From NCBI RefSeq assembly GCF_003097655.1, contig NZ_QCZH01000005.1, positions 1 to 64,000 on the forward strand: a stretch of 64,000 nt of DNA, given 5' to 3'. The translations under genes were made by a program, and so were the position numbers. Below are positions 1 through 8,087 of the stretch, in pieces. Position 1 is the stretch's first letter. Every line of letters begins with the position of its first letter. Under the pieces are notes generated by a model, which worked only from the letters and a program-made list of their open reading frames with translations, was not told the DNA's origin and ran no database searches. This stretch comes from Flavobacterium laiguense. GTDB taxonomy: Bacteria; Bacteroidota; Bacteroidia; Flavobacteriales; Flavobacteriaceae.

Positions 1-80
1 AAGTGGTGGTCAATTTACTCCGAAACTGGTGGTCAATTTACACTGGAATGGGGTGGTCAATTTGACCGGTTTTTCCACTA
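1..80. mobile_element. Probable end of an IS21-type insertion sequence
   Basis: Three direct copies of a (t/g)ggtggtcaattt(a/g) motif lie at 4-18, 27-41 and 51-65, spaced 23-24 bp apart, followed by gaccggtttttcca. IS21-family elements carry multiple subterminal repeats of this kind, and TGGTCAATTT repeats are what I recall at ends of Bacteroidetes members. No istA/istB is visible, because the element would lie left of the window. The exact outer boundary cannot be fixed. It could also be an isolated remnant. Confidence 0.5.
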
Positions 81-109
81 ATTGGAAGAAATTTATAAAA
101 TAAGAAATT

Positions 110-499
110 ATGAAAACATCAATCTTTACATGGATTTTGCGGTTAACTGCAGCCATAATTTTATTGCAAACCTTGTATTTTAAATTCACTGGAGCAGAGG
201 AAAGTGTCTATATTTTCTCGACTTTAGGAATAGAACCTTATGGTAGAATTGGATCTGGAATAGCCGAATTAATCGCTGCTATTTTAATCCTGATACCTAG
301 AACAACTTTGTTAGGTGCTTTGATGGGAGCAGGAGTAATGCTCGGCGCTATTTTTTCCCATCTTTTTGTATTGGGAATCGAAGTGAAAAATGATGCAGGA
401 GAACTGTTTACTTTGGCAATAATTACCTTTCTTTGTTGTATTGCATTAATTTATTTGAATAAAAGTAAAATCCCAAATCTGTTAAAATTAAAACTATAA
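110..499 (+). CDS. DoxX-like small membrane protein
   Basis: A 129-residue protein with four predicted membrane segments (about residues 8-24, 47-63, 68-90 and 100-118) and the short hydrophilic loops typical of the DoxX/MauE-like superfamily. These proteins are linked to redox or quinone-associated roles, but the substrate of this one cannot be read from sequence. The ATG at 110 follows the presumed IS end by about 30 bp, so the gene may have lost or changed its native promoter. It is followed 1 nt later by the DinB-like gene and probably heads a five-gene run to 3408. Confidence 0.75.
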   Translation: MKTSIFTWILRLTAAIILLQTLYFKFTGAEESVYIFSTLGIEPYGRIGSGIAELIAAILILIPRTTLLGALMGAGVMLGAIFSHLFVLGIEVKNDAGELFTLAIITFLCCIALIYLNKSKIPNLLKLKL

Positions 500-500
500 T

Positions 501-989
501 ATGCTGATTCTATCTATAAATAATAGTTTAAACGAATTGATTGGTTTACTTAATCAATTATCGGATAAAGAATATTCAAAGCCTTGTTTTGAATTGAGTG
601 GTTCTAGCATTGGAGAACATACCCGACATATTGTTGAAATGTTTCAATGTTTGGATCGAAATTATGATTCTGGAATTGTAAATTATGACAAAAGGGATCG
701 TAATACTTTGATTCAAACCGACACGAATTATGCAATTCAAATGATTTTGGAAATAATAAATAGTATTCAAAAAGAGAATAAAGAACTCGAATTGCAACAA
801 ATAATTGATAGCGAAGGGATTAAAATTCAAAGCAATTATTTCAGAGAATTGCTATATAATTTTGAACATTGTATTCATCATCAAGCCTTGATAAAAGTGG
901 CTATTCTAAAATGTGATAGCGTATCTGTCGATGACAATTTTGGTGTGGCTCGTTCAACAATTGAATACAGAAATCAATGTGCACAGTAA
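501..989 (+). CDS. DinB-like four-helix-bundle protein
   Basis: A 162-residue, all-helical protein. Histidines in GEHTRHIVE (about residue 39) and EHCIHHQA (about residue 122) fit the three-His metal site of the DinB/YfiT superfamily, which includes thiol-dependent transferases and hydrolases. The reaction is unknown. It starts 1 nt after the DoxX-like stop and its 3' end overlaps the next gene by 13 nt, so it is probably translationally coupled. The pairing of a DinB-like protein with a TANGO2-like one suggests a shared pathway, but that is inference. Confidence 0.75.
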   Translation: MLILSINNSLNELIGLLNQLSDKEYSKPCFELSGSSIGEHTRHIVEMFQCLDRNYDSGIVNYDKRDRNTLIQTDTNYAIQMILEIINSIQKENKELELQQIIDSEGIKIQSNYFRELLYNFEHCIHHQALIKVAILKCDSVSVDDNFGVARSTIEYRNQCAQ

Positions 990-1687
990 GTTTTGTTTGT
1001 GCCAATGATAAGGTTATTATTACTTCAAATCGCGATGAACAAGTAATTCGACCTAGTGCTATTCCACCCAAAAATTATACCTTAAACGGAAAGAATATTA
1101 TCTATCCAAAAGACCCCAAAGCAGGTGGGACATGGTATGTAGTCGATGAAAACGGAACGGTTTTGGTTTTACTAAACGGTGCCGACGAAAAGCATCAGGT
1201 TCAATTACCGTATCGAAAGAGTCGAGGTTTAATTGTACTTGAAATGATCTGCAGTGTTTCGCCAAAGAGGTTTTGGGACGAAATTGATTTGCATAATATT
1301 GAACCTTTTACTTTGGTTTTGTTTCAGGAAAAGCAGCTTTTTCAATTGCGTTGGAATGGAGTCGAAAAATCAACGGCTGCTTTAGAGATTGATAAAAATT
1401 ATGTTTGGTCTTCTTCTACTTTATATTCAAAAGAAATTCGTGAGCAACGTTCCAATTGGTTTTATTCTTTTTTAGATTTAAATCCCGAAATAAACCAAGA
1501 AAAACTACTCCATTTTCATCAATACACCGAAAGTGATAATGCCGAACACGGTTTGGTCATTAATAGAAACAATCAATTGAAAACATTGAGCATCACGCAA
1601 GCTGTAATAGAGAAAAATAAAGTGTGCATAGCGCATTATGATTTGATCGCGCAACAAGATTTTTCGACAACATTTATAACGATTTAA
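977..1687 (+). CDS. TANGO2/NRDE family protein
   Basis: A 236-residue protein beginning MCTVSF with an SNRDE motif at residues 17-21, the hallmark of the NRDE/TANGO2 family. The Cys2 after the start Met places it in the N-terminal-nucleophile-like group. Eukaryotic TANGO2 is linked to heme and lipid handling; the bacterial function is not settled. The ATG lies within the last 13 nt of the DinB-like gene, and the N-terminal Cys supports this start. Confidence 0.85.
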   Translation: MCTVSFVCANDKVIITSNRDEQVIRPSAIPPKNYTLNGKNIIYPKDPKAGGTWYVVDENGTVLVLLNGADEKHQVQLPYRKSRGLIVLEMICSVSPKRFWDEIDLHNIEPFTLVLFQEKQLFQLRWNGVEKSTAALEIDKNYVWSSSTLYSKEIREQRSNWFYSFLDLNPEINQEKLLHFHQYTESDNAEHGLVINRNNQLKTLSITQAVIEKNKVCIAHYDLIAQQDFSTTFITI

Positions 1688-1731
1688 GCCATTCCAACTT
1701 GAAACCTGAAACTTTAAACTTTAAACTTTTT

Positions 1732-2754
1732 TTGCACAAATTCACGCACTGGGAATACTGGCCTTTTCAAATTGTTTATATCCCCATCTGTTTTCTATGG
1801 GTCTATTATTCGATTAAGGCAAAATCTATTTTCTTTTTTAATGCTTCCAATCCAACGATCAAAAATGGTGGTTTTATGATGGAAAGCAAAAAAAAGATTT
1901 ACGATTTAATTCCACAAAAATATTATCCAGTAACAGAACTAATTAAAGAAAAAACTTCTTTTGATGCCGTTCAAAAAGTAATAGAAAAAGCAGGGATTAC
2001 CTATCCCTTTATCGCCAAACCCGACATTGGTTTGCGAGGTTCTGGGGTTAAAAAAATAGAAAATGCAACCGATTTAAAACAATATGCCGAGAAGGCCAAT
2101 TTTGATTATGTAGTACAAAATTTAATTCCGTTTCAAAATGAAGTAGGGGTGTTTTATGTTCGCTACCCTCATGAAAAAGTGGGTAGAATTACTGGAATTG
2201 TATCCAAAGAATTTTTGATTGTTACAGGAAATGGAATAGCAACATTGGAGGAATTAATCAAAGAGAATCCTAGATACGAGTTACAGTTGAAAGTACTCAA
2301 ACAAGAATACGGTTCTAAGTTAGACGAAATTTTGCCTTTCAGCGAAAAAATAAATCTCGTCCCCTATGGGAATCACGCTCGAGGTGCCAAGTTTATAGAT
2401 GGTAGTCAATGGATAACTCCCGAACTTACAGCAACTTTTAACGAACTGTGTTTGCAAATTCCAGGTTTCTATTTTGGAAGGTTGGATATAATGTACAACA
2501 CACTGGAAGAATTAGAACAAGGAAAAAACTTTTCGGTGGTTGAATTAAATGGAGCCGCAAGTGAGCCAACACATATTTATGACCCCAAAAATTCTTTGCT
2601 TTTTGCCTGGAAAGAACTCGCACGCCACATCACTTATATGTACGAAATAAGCGTAGCTAACAATAAAAAAGGACACCCGTATTTGCCTCACAAAGTCGGA
2701 ATGAAAGAATACCGTTTGCACCAAAAACAAAACCAAAAGATCATCAATTTCTAA
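1732..2754 (+). CDS. Membrane-anchored ATP-grasp domain protein
   Basis: About 340 residues. The N terminus (HWEYWPFQIVYIPI and onward) forms one or two hydrophobic segments. The rest resembles ATP-grasp enzymes of the D-Ala-D-Ala-ligase-like fold: FIAKPDIGLRGSGV gives the ATP-binding loop (about residues 92-105), and GRLDI and VVELNGAASEPTHIYD form the C-terminal metal/ATP site. It probably ligates a carboxylate to an amine or thiol, substrate unknown. There is no ATG before residue 49, so I place the start at TTG 1732; TTG 1699 is also in frame, but that leader is made of an AACTTTAAAC repeat. A LysE-like gene follows 3 nt later. Confidence 0.75.
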   Translation: MHKFTHWEYWPFQIVYIPICFLWVYYSIKAKSIFFFNASNPTIKNGGFMMESKKKIYDLIPQKYYPVTELIKEKTSFDAVQKVIEKAGITYPFIAKPDIGLRGSGVKKIENATDLKQYAEKANFDYVVQNLIPFQNEVGVFYVRYPHEKVGRITGIVSKEFLIVTGNGIATLEELIKENPRYELQLKVLKQEYGSKLDEILPFSEKINLVPYGNHARGAKFIDGSQWITPELTATFNELCLQIPGFYFGRLDIMYNTLEELEQGKNFSVVELNGAASEPTHIYDPKNSLLFAWKELARHITYMYEISVANNKKGHPYLPHKVGMKEYRLHQKQNQKIINF

Positions 2755-2757
2755 TAA

Positions 2758-3408
2758 ATGAAAGCCTTCAAAAACATAATTGTTGGATTTGTTGTAAGCT
2801 TCGTAGGCTCGCTCCCACTTGGCTATTTGAACATTATTGGGGTCGAAATTTTGTCTAAATTAGGTATGAATCCGCTACTTTCGTATTTGTGGGGCGTGAT
2901 TCTAATCGAAGCGATTGTCATCTATTTCACAGTTATTTTTTCGACTCAATTGGCCGAAAATAAAAAATTGATGAAAAGCATCGATTTTTTTGCTGTATTT
3001 TTCCTTTTATTGATTGCCTATTTGTTTTTTGCTTATTCCAACCAAACACAACAAGAACATAATTATTTAGAAGACTATATTCAATATTCACCTTTTTTAA
3101 TCGGAATGGTTTTGTGTGGATTGAATTTTCTGCAAATTCCTTTTTGGATGGGTTGGAATCTGTATTTAATGAATGCCAAATACATAACCTTATCCAAGAA
3201 ACTTAAATTTCATTATATATTAGGCACGTTGATTGGTACTTTTTTCGGAATGCTGGCAGTAATCATTTTATTAGATTCACTATCTCAAAAAATATTGGAT
3301 TATTCCAAATTTATTATACCAATTGTAGTTCCGCTCTTTTTTATTGGTTTGGCATGTTTTCAGGCTCTAAAAGTTTATAAAAAGTATTTGAAGAAAACTA
3401 TCCGATAG
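2758..3408 (+). CDS. LysE-type translocator
   Basis: A 216-residue protein with about six membrane segments. It opens with a glycine- and proline-containing helix (GFVVSFVGSLPLGYLNIIGVEI) of the type found in LysE/RhtB exporters, followed by a helix pair near residues 40-90 and three more to the C terminus. Members export amino acids or related metabolites. Its position 3 nt after the ATP-grasp ligase suggests it may move the product or a precursor of that enzyme, which is inference. The 3' end overlaps the convergent GNAT gene by 11 nt. Confidence 0.75.
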   Translation: MKAFKNIIVGFVVSFVGSLPLGYLNIIGVEILSKLGMNPLLSYLWGVILIEAIVIYFTVIFSTQLAENKKLMKSIDFFAVFFLLLIAYLFFAYSNQTQQEHNYLEDYIQYSPFLIGMVLCGLNFLQIPFWMGWNLYLMNAKYITLSKKLKFHYILGTLIGTFFGMLAVIILLDSLSQKILDYSKFIIPIVVPLFFIGLACFQALKVYKKYLKKTIR

Positions 3409-3970
3409 CCGGCTGACTCATGTCATACCCCAAAATGAAATAGTTGTTATTGTTGAATTGAAAATCGCCAATAACCGACCATTTTAATTTTTCAATATGC
3501 GCTTTTTGAGAAGGAATGTTGGTTTTGTTGATGAAAGTAATGCTTACCGGAAACCTTTTCAAAAGATGCACTCGCATAAATTCAAAGAAGGGGTTGATTA
3601 ATCCTTTTTCTCGGTATTTTTTGTCAATGCAAATAGGTCCGTACTGAAAAGTATTGGTATCAGTAAGCTTAAAATCCTTGAATGAAAGCTCAGGAAGCAT
3701 CGGGGTCATGTGATTAAAAATAGCCCACTGACTGAAATAATCCCAGTTTGCCGCAAAAATATAAGCGATAATTTTGTTGTCGTCTTTGGCAATAAATAAA
3801 CCTTCTTGGTTGATTACTTCTTGAAGTTGCTCAACAGAAAAAGGAGTCGTTACAAATCCAGAAGCTTTTTCTTCTTCAGTCATATTAGATACCAAATAAA
3901 GATCTTGTAATGTCAATACGCCTTCGATGTCTGTGTTTTTTGCTACTTCAAATTGGATGTTTTCAATCAT
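3398..3970 (-). CDS. GNAT family acetyltransferase
   Basis: About 190 residues. Features fit the GNAT fold: an N-terminal strand-helix (FEVAKNTDIEGVLTLQ), central strands ending in GPICIDKKYREKGLINPFF (acetyl-CoA pyrophosphate loop, a loose match to RxxGxG/A), and a C-terminal region with WSVIGDF and a final Tyr-rich strand. The acceptor is unknown. I chose Met at 3970 (MIENIQFEV); an in-frame ATG at 4003 would add 11 residues. It is convergent with the LysE-like gene, with 11 nt of overlap. Confidence 0.7.
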   Translation of the reverse strand: MIENIQFEVAKNTDIEGVLTLQDLYLVSNMTEEEKASGFVTTPFSVEQLQEVINQEGLFIAKDDNKIIAYIFAANWDYFSQWAIFNHMTPMLPELSFKDFKLTDTNTFQYGPICIDKKYREKGLINPFFEFMRVHLLKRFPVSITFINKTNIPSQKAHIEKLKWSVIGDFQFNNNNYFILGYDMSQPAIG

Positions 3971-4045
3971 TTTTATGGATTCTAGTGGAATTATTTTTTG
4001 CAAAAATAAGCAAAAGTCTAGTGTCGTTTTTTAAACATTTCAGGA

Positions 4046-4492
4046 TTATTTCACTTCAATTGGACCTTTTATAATTTGGATTTCTTCTTTCGGGTTTTTA
4101 ATTCGGATGTTGATCGTTTTGTATTCCCATTCTGCTCCATTCTTTTCAGCCGAAATGTCCATTTTTCCTTTTCCTTTATTTCCTTTTATTCGTATTGATA
4201 ATGCTACAGAATTATTGTTGTTGGAATAAATTGCGTTTCCTTCAAAAATGGCTAATTTGTCAATAGGTTCTATTTCTCCAAGAACCTCCAAAACTCTTTT
4301 ATTAGTTTTTGCTTTCTCAATTGCTTTTTCATAAAGCGAATTGTCCGAATACACTAGAGCAATATCTGTTATATTCCCATCTATAGTTGAAGATAAAAGA
4401 AATCCAAATAAAAGTAAAAACAGCAATGTTGGTAAAGACCATTTCCAATTGCTGCTCCACCAATTTTTCTTAACTATTAATTCATTGTCCAT
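4046..4492 (-). CDS. Coa1-like cytochrome oxidase assembly factor
   Basis: A 148-residue protein with one membrane helix (about residues 18-34) followed by a periplasmic domain carrying ALVYSDNSLYEKAIEKAKTN and GNAIYSNNNNSVALSIRIKG. This matches the Coa1/Tim21-like family, whose mitochondrial members help assemble cytochrome c oxidase. In bacteria the role is less certain. It stands alone on the minus strand, with no oxidase genes nearby. Confidence 0.7.
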   Translation of the reverse strand: MDNELIVKKNWWSSNWKWSLPTLLFLLLFGFLLSSTIDGNITDIALVYSDNSLYEKAIEKAKTNKRVLEVLGEIEPIDKLAIFEGNAIYSNNNNSVALSIRIKGNKGKGKMDISAEKNGAEWEYKTINIRIKNPKEEIQIIKGPIEVK

Positions 4493-4633
4493 ATTTACTA
4501 TTTTTGATTTAAAATATACTTCAGTTAATTTGTACTTAGATTACTTATAGGGTTTCACTTTTTCTAGATATTTATAAAAGTTCGCGAATGTATTTTTAAT
4601 ATTTTAAAATTACTGTTTTTTAACTGTTTTGAC

Positions 4634-4641
4634 TATTTTTG
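4634..4641 (+). promoter_or_regulatory. -7 box of the SDR gene, 4 nt before ATG
   Basis: TATTTTTG matches the Bacteroidetes/Flavobacterium -7 consensus TAnnTTTG exactly and ends 4 nt before the ATG at 4646. Transcription would then start at or next to the start codon, giving a leaderless mRNA. No good -33 TTG is seen at normal distance. Confidence 0.5.
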
Positions 4642-4645
4642 CTAC

Positions 4646-5323
4646 ATGAAAAACATAATTATCACAGGAACGAGTAGAGGGATAGGTTTTGAGTTGGCTT
4701 TGCAATTTGCCAATGCAGGACATCAGGTACTTGCTGTGTCAAGAAAAATAAACCAAGAGTTACTTTCTCATAAAAACATAAGGTGTCTTTCAGTTGACTT
4801 GTCCAACGAAGTAGAGTTGCAGCAAGTAACGAATTTTTTATCTTCATCTTGGGATAAAATCGATGCTGTTGTTCATAATGCGGGGAGTCTATTATTAAGG
4901 CCTTTTTCGGAAACGACGCAGCATGATTTCGAAAATATATATAAAGTCAATGTTTTTGGAGTGGCGAATCTGACCCGTATCTGTTTACCATATTTGCAAA
5001 AAGGGAGTCATGTAGTAACGATTAGCTCTATGGGAGGCGTACAGGGAAGTCTTAAGTTTGCAGGATTGGCGGCTTACAGTTCCAGTAAAGGTGCCGTAAT
5101 TACATTGTCAGAATTATTGGCTGAAGAATACAAAGAGCAAGGGATTTCTTTTAATGTTTTGGCTTTGGGCTCCGTTCAAACCGAAATGTTGCAAGAGGCA
5201 TTCCCTGGTTATCAAGCGCCACTTTCTGCTAGTGAAATGGCTAATTATATTTATGATTTTACGCTTACAGGGAATAAGTATTTTAACGGTAAAGTGCTAC
5301 CGGTTTCTTCTACTAATCCGTAA
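4646..5323 (+). CDS. Short-chain dehydrogenase/reductase
   Basis: A 225-residue classical SDR. The cofactor-binding TGTSRGIG is at residues 7-14, the HNAG motif at 77-80, the catalytic Ser near 127-128 and YSSSK at 144-148. The basic residues after the second strand (SRK, 32-34) suggest NADPH preference. The substrate is unknown. The start ATG lies 4 nt after an exact -7 box. The stop is followed directly by a GC-rich repeat (5322-5350), then by the SprT-like gene. Confidence 0.85.
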   Translation: MKNIIITGTSRGIGFELALQFANAGHQVLAVSRKINQELLSHKNIRCLSVDLSNEVELQQVTNFLSSSWDKIDAVVHNAGSLLLRPFSETTQHDFENIYKVNVFGVANLTRICLPYLQKGSHVVTISSMGGVQGSLKFAGLAAYSSSKGAVITLSELLAEEYKEQGISFNVLALGSVQTEMLQEAFPGYQAPLSASEMANYIYDFTLTGNKYFNGKVLPVSSTNP

Positions 5324-5350
5324 TCCCCCTAGCCCCCTAAAGGGGGAATT
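5322..5350. repeat. GC-rich dispersed repeat, copy 1
   Basis: Aatccccctag-ccccctaaaggggg-aatt: runs of C and G in AT-rich surroundings, able to pair with themselves. It overlaps the SDR stop and fills the gap to the SprT-like gene. Related copies occur at 44890-44916 and 50604-50628, always at gene boundaries. Confidence 0.7.
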
Positions 5351-5353
5351 GAT

Positions 5354-5953
5354 ATGCCTGAAACTCTTTTGAAATATTTGCCGGAACATGCCGTAAAGCC
5401 AGTTTTTGAACTGATTGTTACGCATCAAGTGCATCTTAAAATTGTCAATGAGAGACAAACCCGTCACGGTGATTATCGAAAGGGAATGAATGGAAAACAT
5501 GAAATTACGGTTAATTCCAGTCTCAATAGATACAAGTTTTTGATTACGTTGATTCACGAAATATCGCATTTGGTAGCGTTTGAAAAATTTGGTCGAAACA
5601 TAAAACCACATGGAGGAGAATGGAAACATTCTTTTCAAAGGATGATGGTTCCGTTTATTCGGCCAGAGATTTTTCCCAATCAATTATTGCCTTTGTTGGC
5701 AAGACATTTCAAAAACCCCACGGCAAGCAGTGATACGGATGCCACATTGGCATTGGCGCTAAAGCAGTATGATAAACAGAATGATAAAAACTATATCTTT
5801 GAGATTCCTTATGGTAGTGTTTTTAGAATTTCTAACGGAAAGATTTTCAAGAAAATAGCGATACGAACAAAACGATACGAATGCTTAGAAGTAAGTTCCG
5901 GGAGATTGTATTTATTTAACCCAAATGCTGAAGTAGAGCTATTACCAGGTTAG
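5354..5953 (+). CDS. SprT-like zinc metalloprotein
   Basis: A 199-residue protein with HEISH at residues 68-72 (HExxH zinc/catalytic motif) and HGGEWKHSF at 86-94 supplying the third ligand region, as in the SprT/SPRTN-like domain. Eukaryotic SPRTN cleaves DNA-protein crosslinks; the bacterial role is less defined. The C-terminal part (FEIPYGSVFRISNGKIF) resembles a small beta domain rather than the four-Cys zinc finger of some SprT proteins, since no Cys cluster is present. The start ATG at 5354 follows the GC-rich repeat directly. Confidence 0.8.
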   Translation: MPETLLKYLPEHAVKPVFELIVTHQVHLKIVNERQTRHGDYRKGMNGKHEITVNSSLNRYKFLITLIHEISHLVAFEKFGRNIKPHGGEWKHSFQRMMVPFIRPEIFPNQLLPLLARHFKNPTASSDTDATLALALKQYDKQNDKNYIFEIPYGSVFRISNGKIFKKIAIRTKRYECLEVSSGRLYLFNPNAEVELLPG

Positions 5954-5970
5954 TTAAACCTAAATTAAGA

Positions 5971-5987
5971 TTTGCTTTAAAAGCAAA
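5971..5987. repeat. Small perfect hairpin upstream of the GDP-mannose gene
   Basis: TTTGCTTT-A-AAAGCAAA, an 8-bp perfect inverted repeat with a 1-nt centre, 14 nt before the ATG of the guanylyltransferase. It could be a small operator or chance in AT-rich DNA. Confidence 0.35.
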
Positions 5988-6001
5988 CTAAAAATATAAA
6001 A

Positions 6002-7060
6002 ATGAACAAAAATTATTACGCAATATTAATGGCGGGCGGAATCGGTTCTCGATTTTGGCCAGTGAGTACGAGAGAATTCCCGAAGCAGTTTCACGATATG
6101 CTGGGTTCCGGAGAGACGTTGATTCAAAAAACGTTCAGTCGATTATCACAAATCATTCCGAAAGAGAATATTTTGATTCTAACACATGAGAGTTACAATG
6201 AATTGATTTTAGAGCAATTGCCAATGGTGAAACAAGATCAGATTGTCTTGGAGCCAGCCATGCGAAATACGGCAGCTTGTATTCTGTATGCCTCATTAAA
6301 GATTAAAAAATTAAACCCAAACGCAGTAATGGTTGTCGCGCCAAGTGACCACTGGATTGAAGATGAAATGCAGTTTGTGGCCAATTTACAACGTTCTTTC
6401 GACTTATGCGAAAGAGAAGGAACCTTGATGACTTTAGGGATTTTACCGACGGCTCCTAACACGGGTTATGGCTACATTGAGTTTGATAAATTGGATAGCC
6501 GTTCTATAAAAAAAGTGGTTCAATTTAGAGAAAAGCCAGATTTTAAAACTGCCAGACGATTTATTCAAAGTAGAAATTATTTATGGAATGCCGGTATTTT
6601 TATTTGGAGTGTGCAATCTATTTTGAAAGCTTTTGAAGAATTTCAACCCGAAATGTTTGCTCTTTTTATGGAAGGGTATGAGGTGTATAATTCAGATAAA
6701 GAAAGTGCTTTTATCCAAGAGAATTATCCCAAAGCGGACAATATTTCTATAGATTACGCCATAATGGAAAACGCCAAAAATGTTTATGTTCTTCCTGCAA
6801 CTTTTGATTGGAATGACTTAGGTACTTGGGGGTCATTACATGAAAAATTGCCAAAAGACGACAATAACAATGCAGTTGTTAATGCAGCAGTATTGTTGCA
6901 AAATGCTTCAAATAATATCATTAGTACTGCCGTAGGAAAACAAGTAATTGTTGATGGTCTGGATGATTATATCATTGTGGATAAAGATTCTGTTTTATTG
7001 ATTTATCCAAAAAGTAAGGAGCAAGAGATAAAGGGAATTGTTTCACAGTTGAAATCCTAA
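6002..7060 (+). CDS. manC: Mannose-1-phosphate guanylyltransferase
   Basis: Makes GDP-mannose from mannose 1-phosphate and GTP, the activated donor for polysaccharides and GDP-fucose. The signature MAGGIGSRFWPVS..FPKQF is at residues 10-28, followed by VVAPSDHWI (metal/nucleotide loop), GYGYIEF, FREKP (about 172-176) and WNAGIF, all typical of the ManC/RfbM nucleotidyltransferase domain. At 352 residues it lacks the C-terminal phosphomannose isomerase domain of bifunctional enzymes. It stands alone between the SprT-like gene and a transporter. Confidence 0.92.
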   Translation: MNKNYYAILMAGGIGSRFWPVSTREFPKQFHDMLGSGETLIQKTFSRLSQIIPKENILILTHESYNELILEQLPMVKQDQIVLEPAMRNTAACILYASLKIKKLNPNAVMVVAPSDHWIEDEMQFVANLQRSFDLCEREGTLMTLGILPTAPNTGYGYIEFDKLDSRSIKKVVQFREKPDFKTARRFIQSRNYLWNAGIFIWSVQSILKAFEEFQPEMFALFMEGYEVYNSDKESAFIQENYPKADNISIDYAIMENAKNVYVLPATFDWNDLGTWGSLHEKLPKDDNNNAVVNAAVLLQNASNNIISTAVGKQVIVDGLDDYIIVDKDSVLLIYPKSKEQEIKGIVSQLKS

Positions 7061-7171
7061 TAAATATTTTTACTCCTATTAAATCAAAAAAGTGAATTCT
7101 TAAGAATCTTGGGCAACCTCAATTTTCAGAAAGGAATCACTTTTTTATTTTATAAAATAACCCAAAATAAT

Positions 7172-8086
7172 ATGTCTAAAAACGAAAATCAATTCCTCAT
7201 TTATCTCGCTTTTGCAGCTATCTTTATTATTTGGGGAAGCACTTATTTCTTTATTTTCTTGGGACTCGAAACCATTCCTCCATTTATGTTGATGGGATTG
7301 CGATTTGTAATTGCGGGTTTGCTTTTACTGATTTTGATAAAAGTACAAGGGAATTTTAAAATGCCAACTAAGGATGCAGTACTCAAAAATTCAATTTATG
7401 GAACTCTTTTGCTTGTAGGCGGAACAGGATCAGTGATGTGGGCAGAGCAATTTGTTCCTTCTGGGATTGCTTCAATAGTGGTTTGTAGTTTGCCTTTTTG
7501 GTTCTTGATTTTAGATTATCCAAAATGGAAGGAAAATTTTTCAAATATTAGTTCACTTCTAGGATTGGTTATAGGTTTTATAATTCTTTTTGATGTCAAT
7601 GAATCTGCTTTTTCAGATCATTTTGTTTTAGGGGTGATCGTAATTATCGCTGGTGGAATATCTTGGGCATTAGGCTCTTTGTTTTCTAGATACTATCCTA
7701 CTGATTTGCCTACCCTGATGAATGTCGCTTTGCAAATGATAAGTGCAGGATTGCTTTGTTTGATGCTATCTTATTTTGCGAAAGAGACCGAAGGTTTTGT
7801 TTTCAGCAAAATATCTTTAACTTCTTGGTTGAGTTTGGGGTATCTTATTGTTTTTGGGATACTTGCTTATATTGCTTATTTATGGTTGATAACCAAGCGT
7901 TCATTGATACAAGTAGGAACCTACGTATATGTAAACCCTGTTATTGCTGTTTTTTTAGGTTGGTTGTTTGCTAAAGAAACTATAAGTCCAAAACAAATAC
8001 TTGCCTTAATTGTGATTCTAATTGGAGTGGTTTTAATCAACTGGGTTGGCTATCGAAAGACTTTGTTTGAAAAAAACAAAGCCTAA
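7172..8086 (+). CDS. EamA-family (DMT) transporter
   Basis: About 304 residues forming ten predicted helices as two EamA repeats (residues about 8-140 and 152-290). The first has the conserved FIIWGSTYFFI helix and PPFMLMGLRFVIAG; the second ends in VNPVIAVFLGWLFAKE, a usual DMT signature. It is a drug/metabolite exporter of unknown substrate. I use ATG 7172 (MSKNENQFLIY); a TTG at 7109 is in frame but would add an unlikely leader. It is convergent with mlaF, with 1 nt between stops. Confidence 0.85.
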   Translation: MSKNENQFLIYLAFAAIFIIWGSTYFFIFLGLETIPPFMLMGLRFVIAGLLLLILIKVQGNFKMPTKDAVLKNSIYGTLLLVGGTGSVMWAEQFVPSGIASIVVCSLPFWFLILDYPKWKENFSNISSLLGLVIGFIILFDVNESAFSDHFVLGVIVIIAGGISWALGSLFSRYYPTDLPTLMNVALQMISAGLLCLMLSYFAKETEGFVFSKISLTSWLSLGYLIVFGILAYIAYLWLITKRSLIQVGTYVYVNPVIAVFLGWLFAKETISPKQILALIVILIGVVLINWVGYRKTLFEKNKA

Positions 8087-8087
8087 T

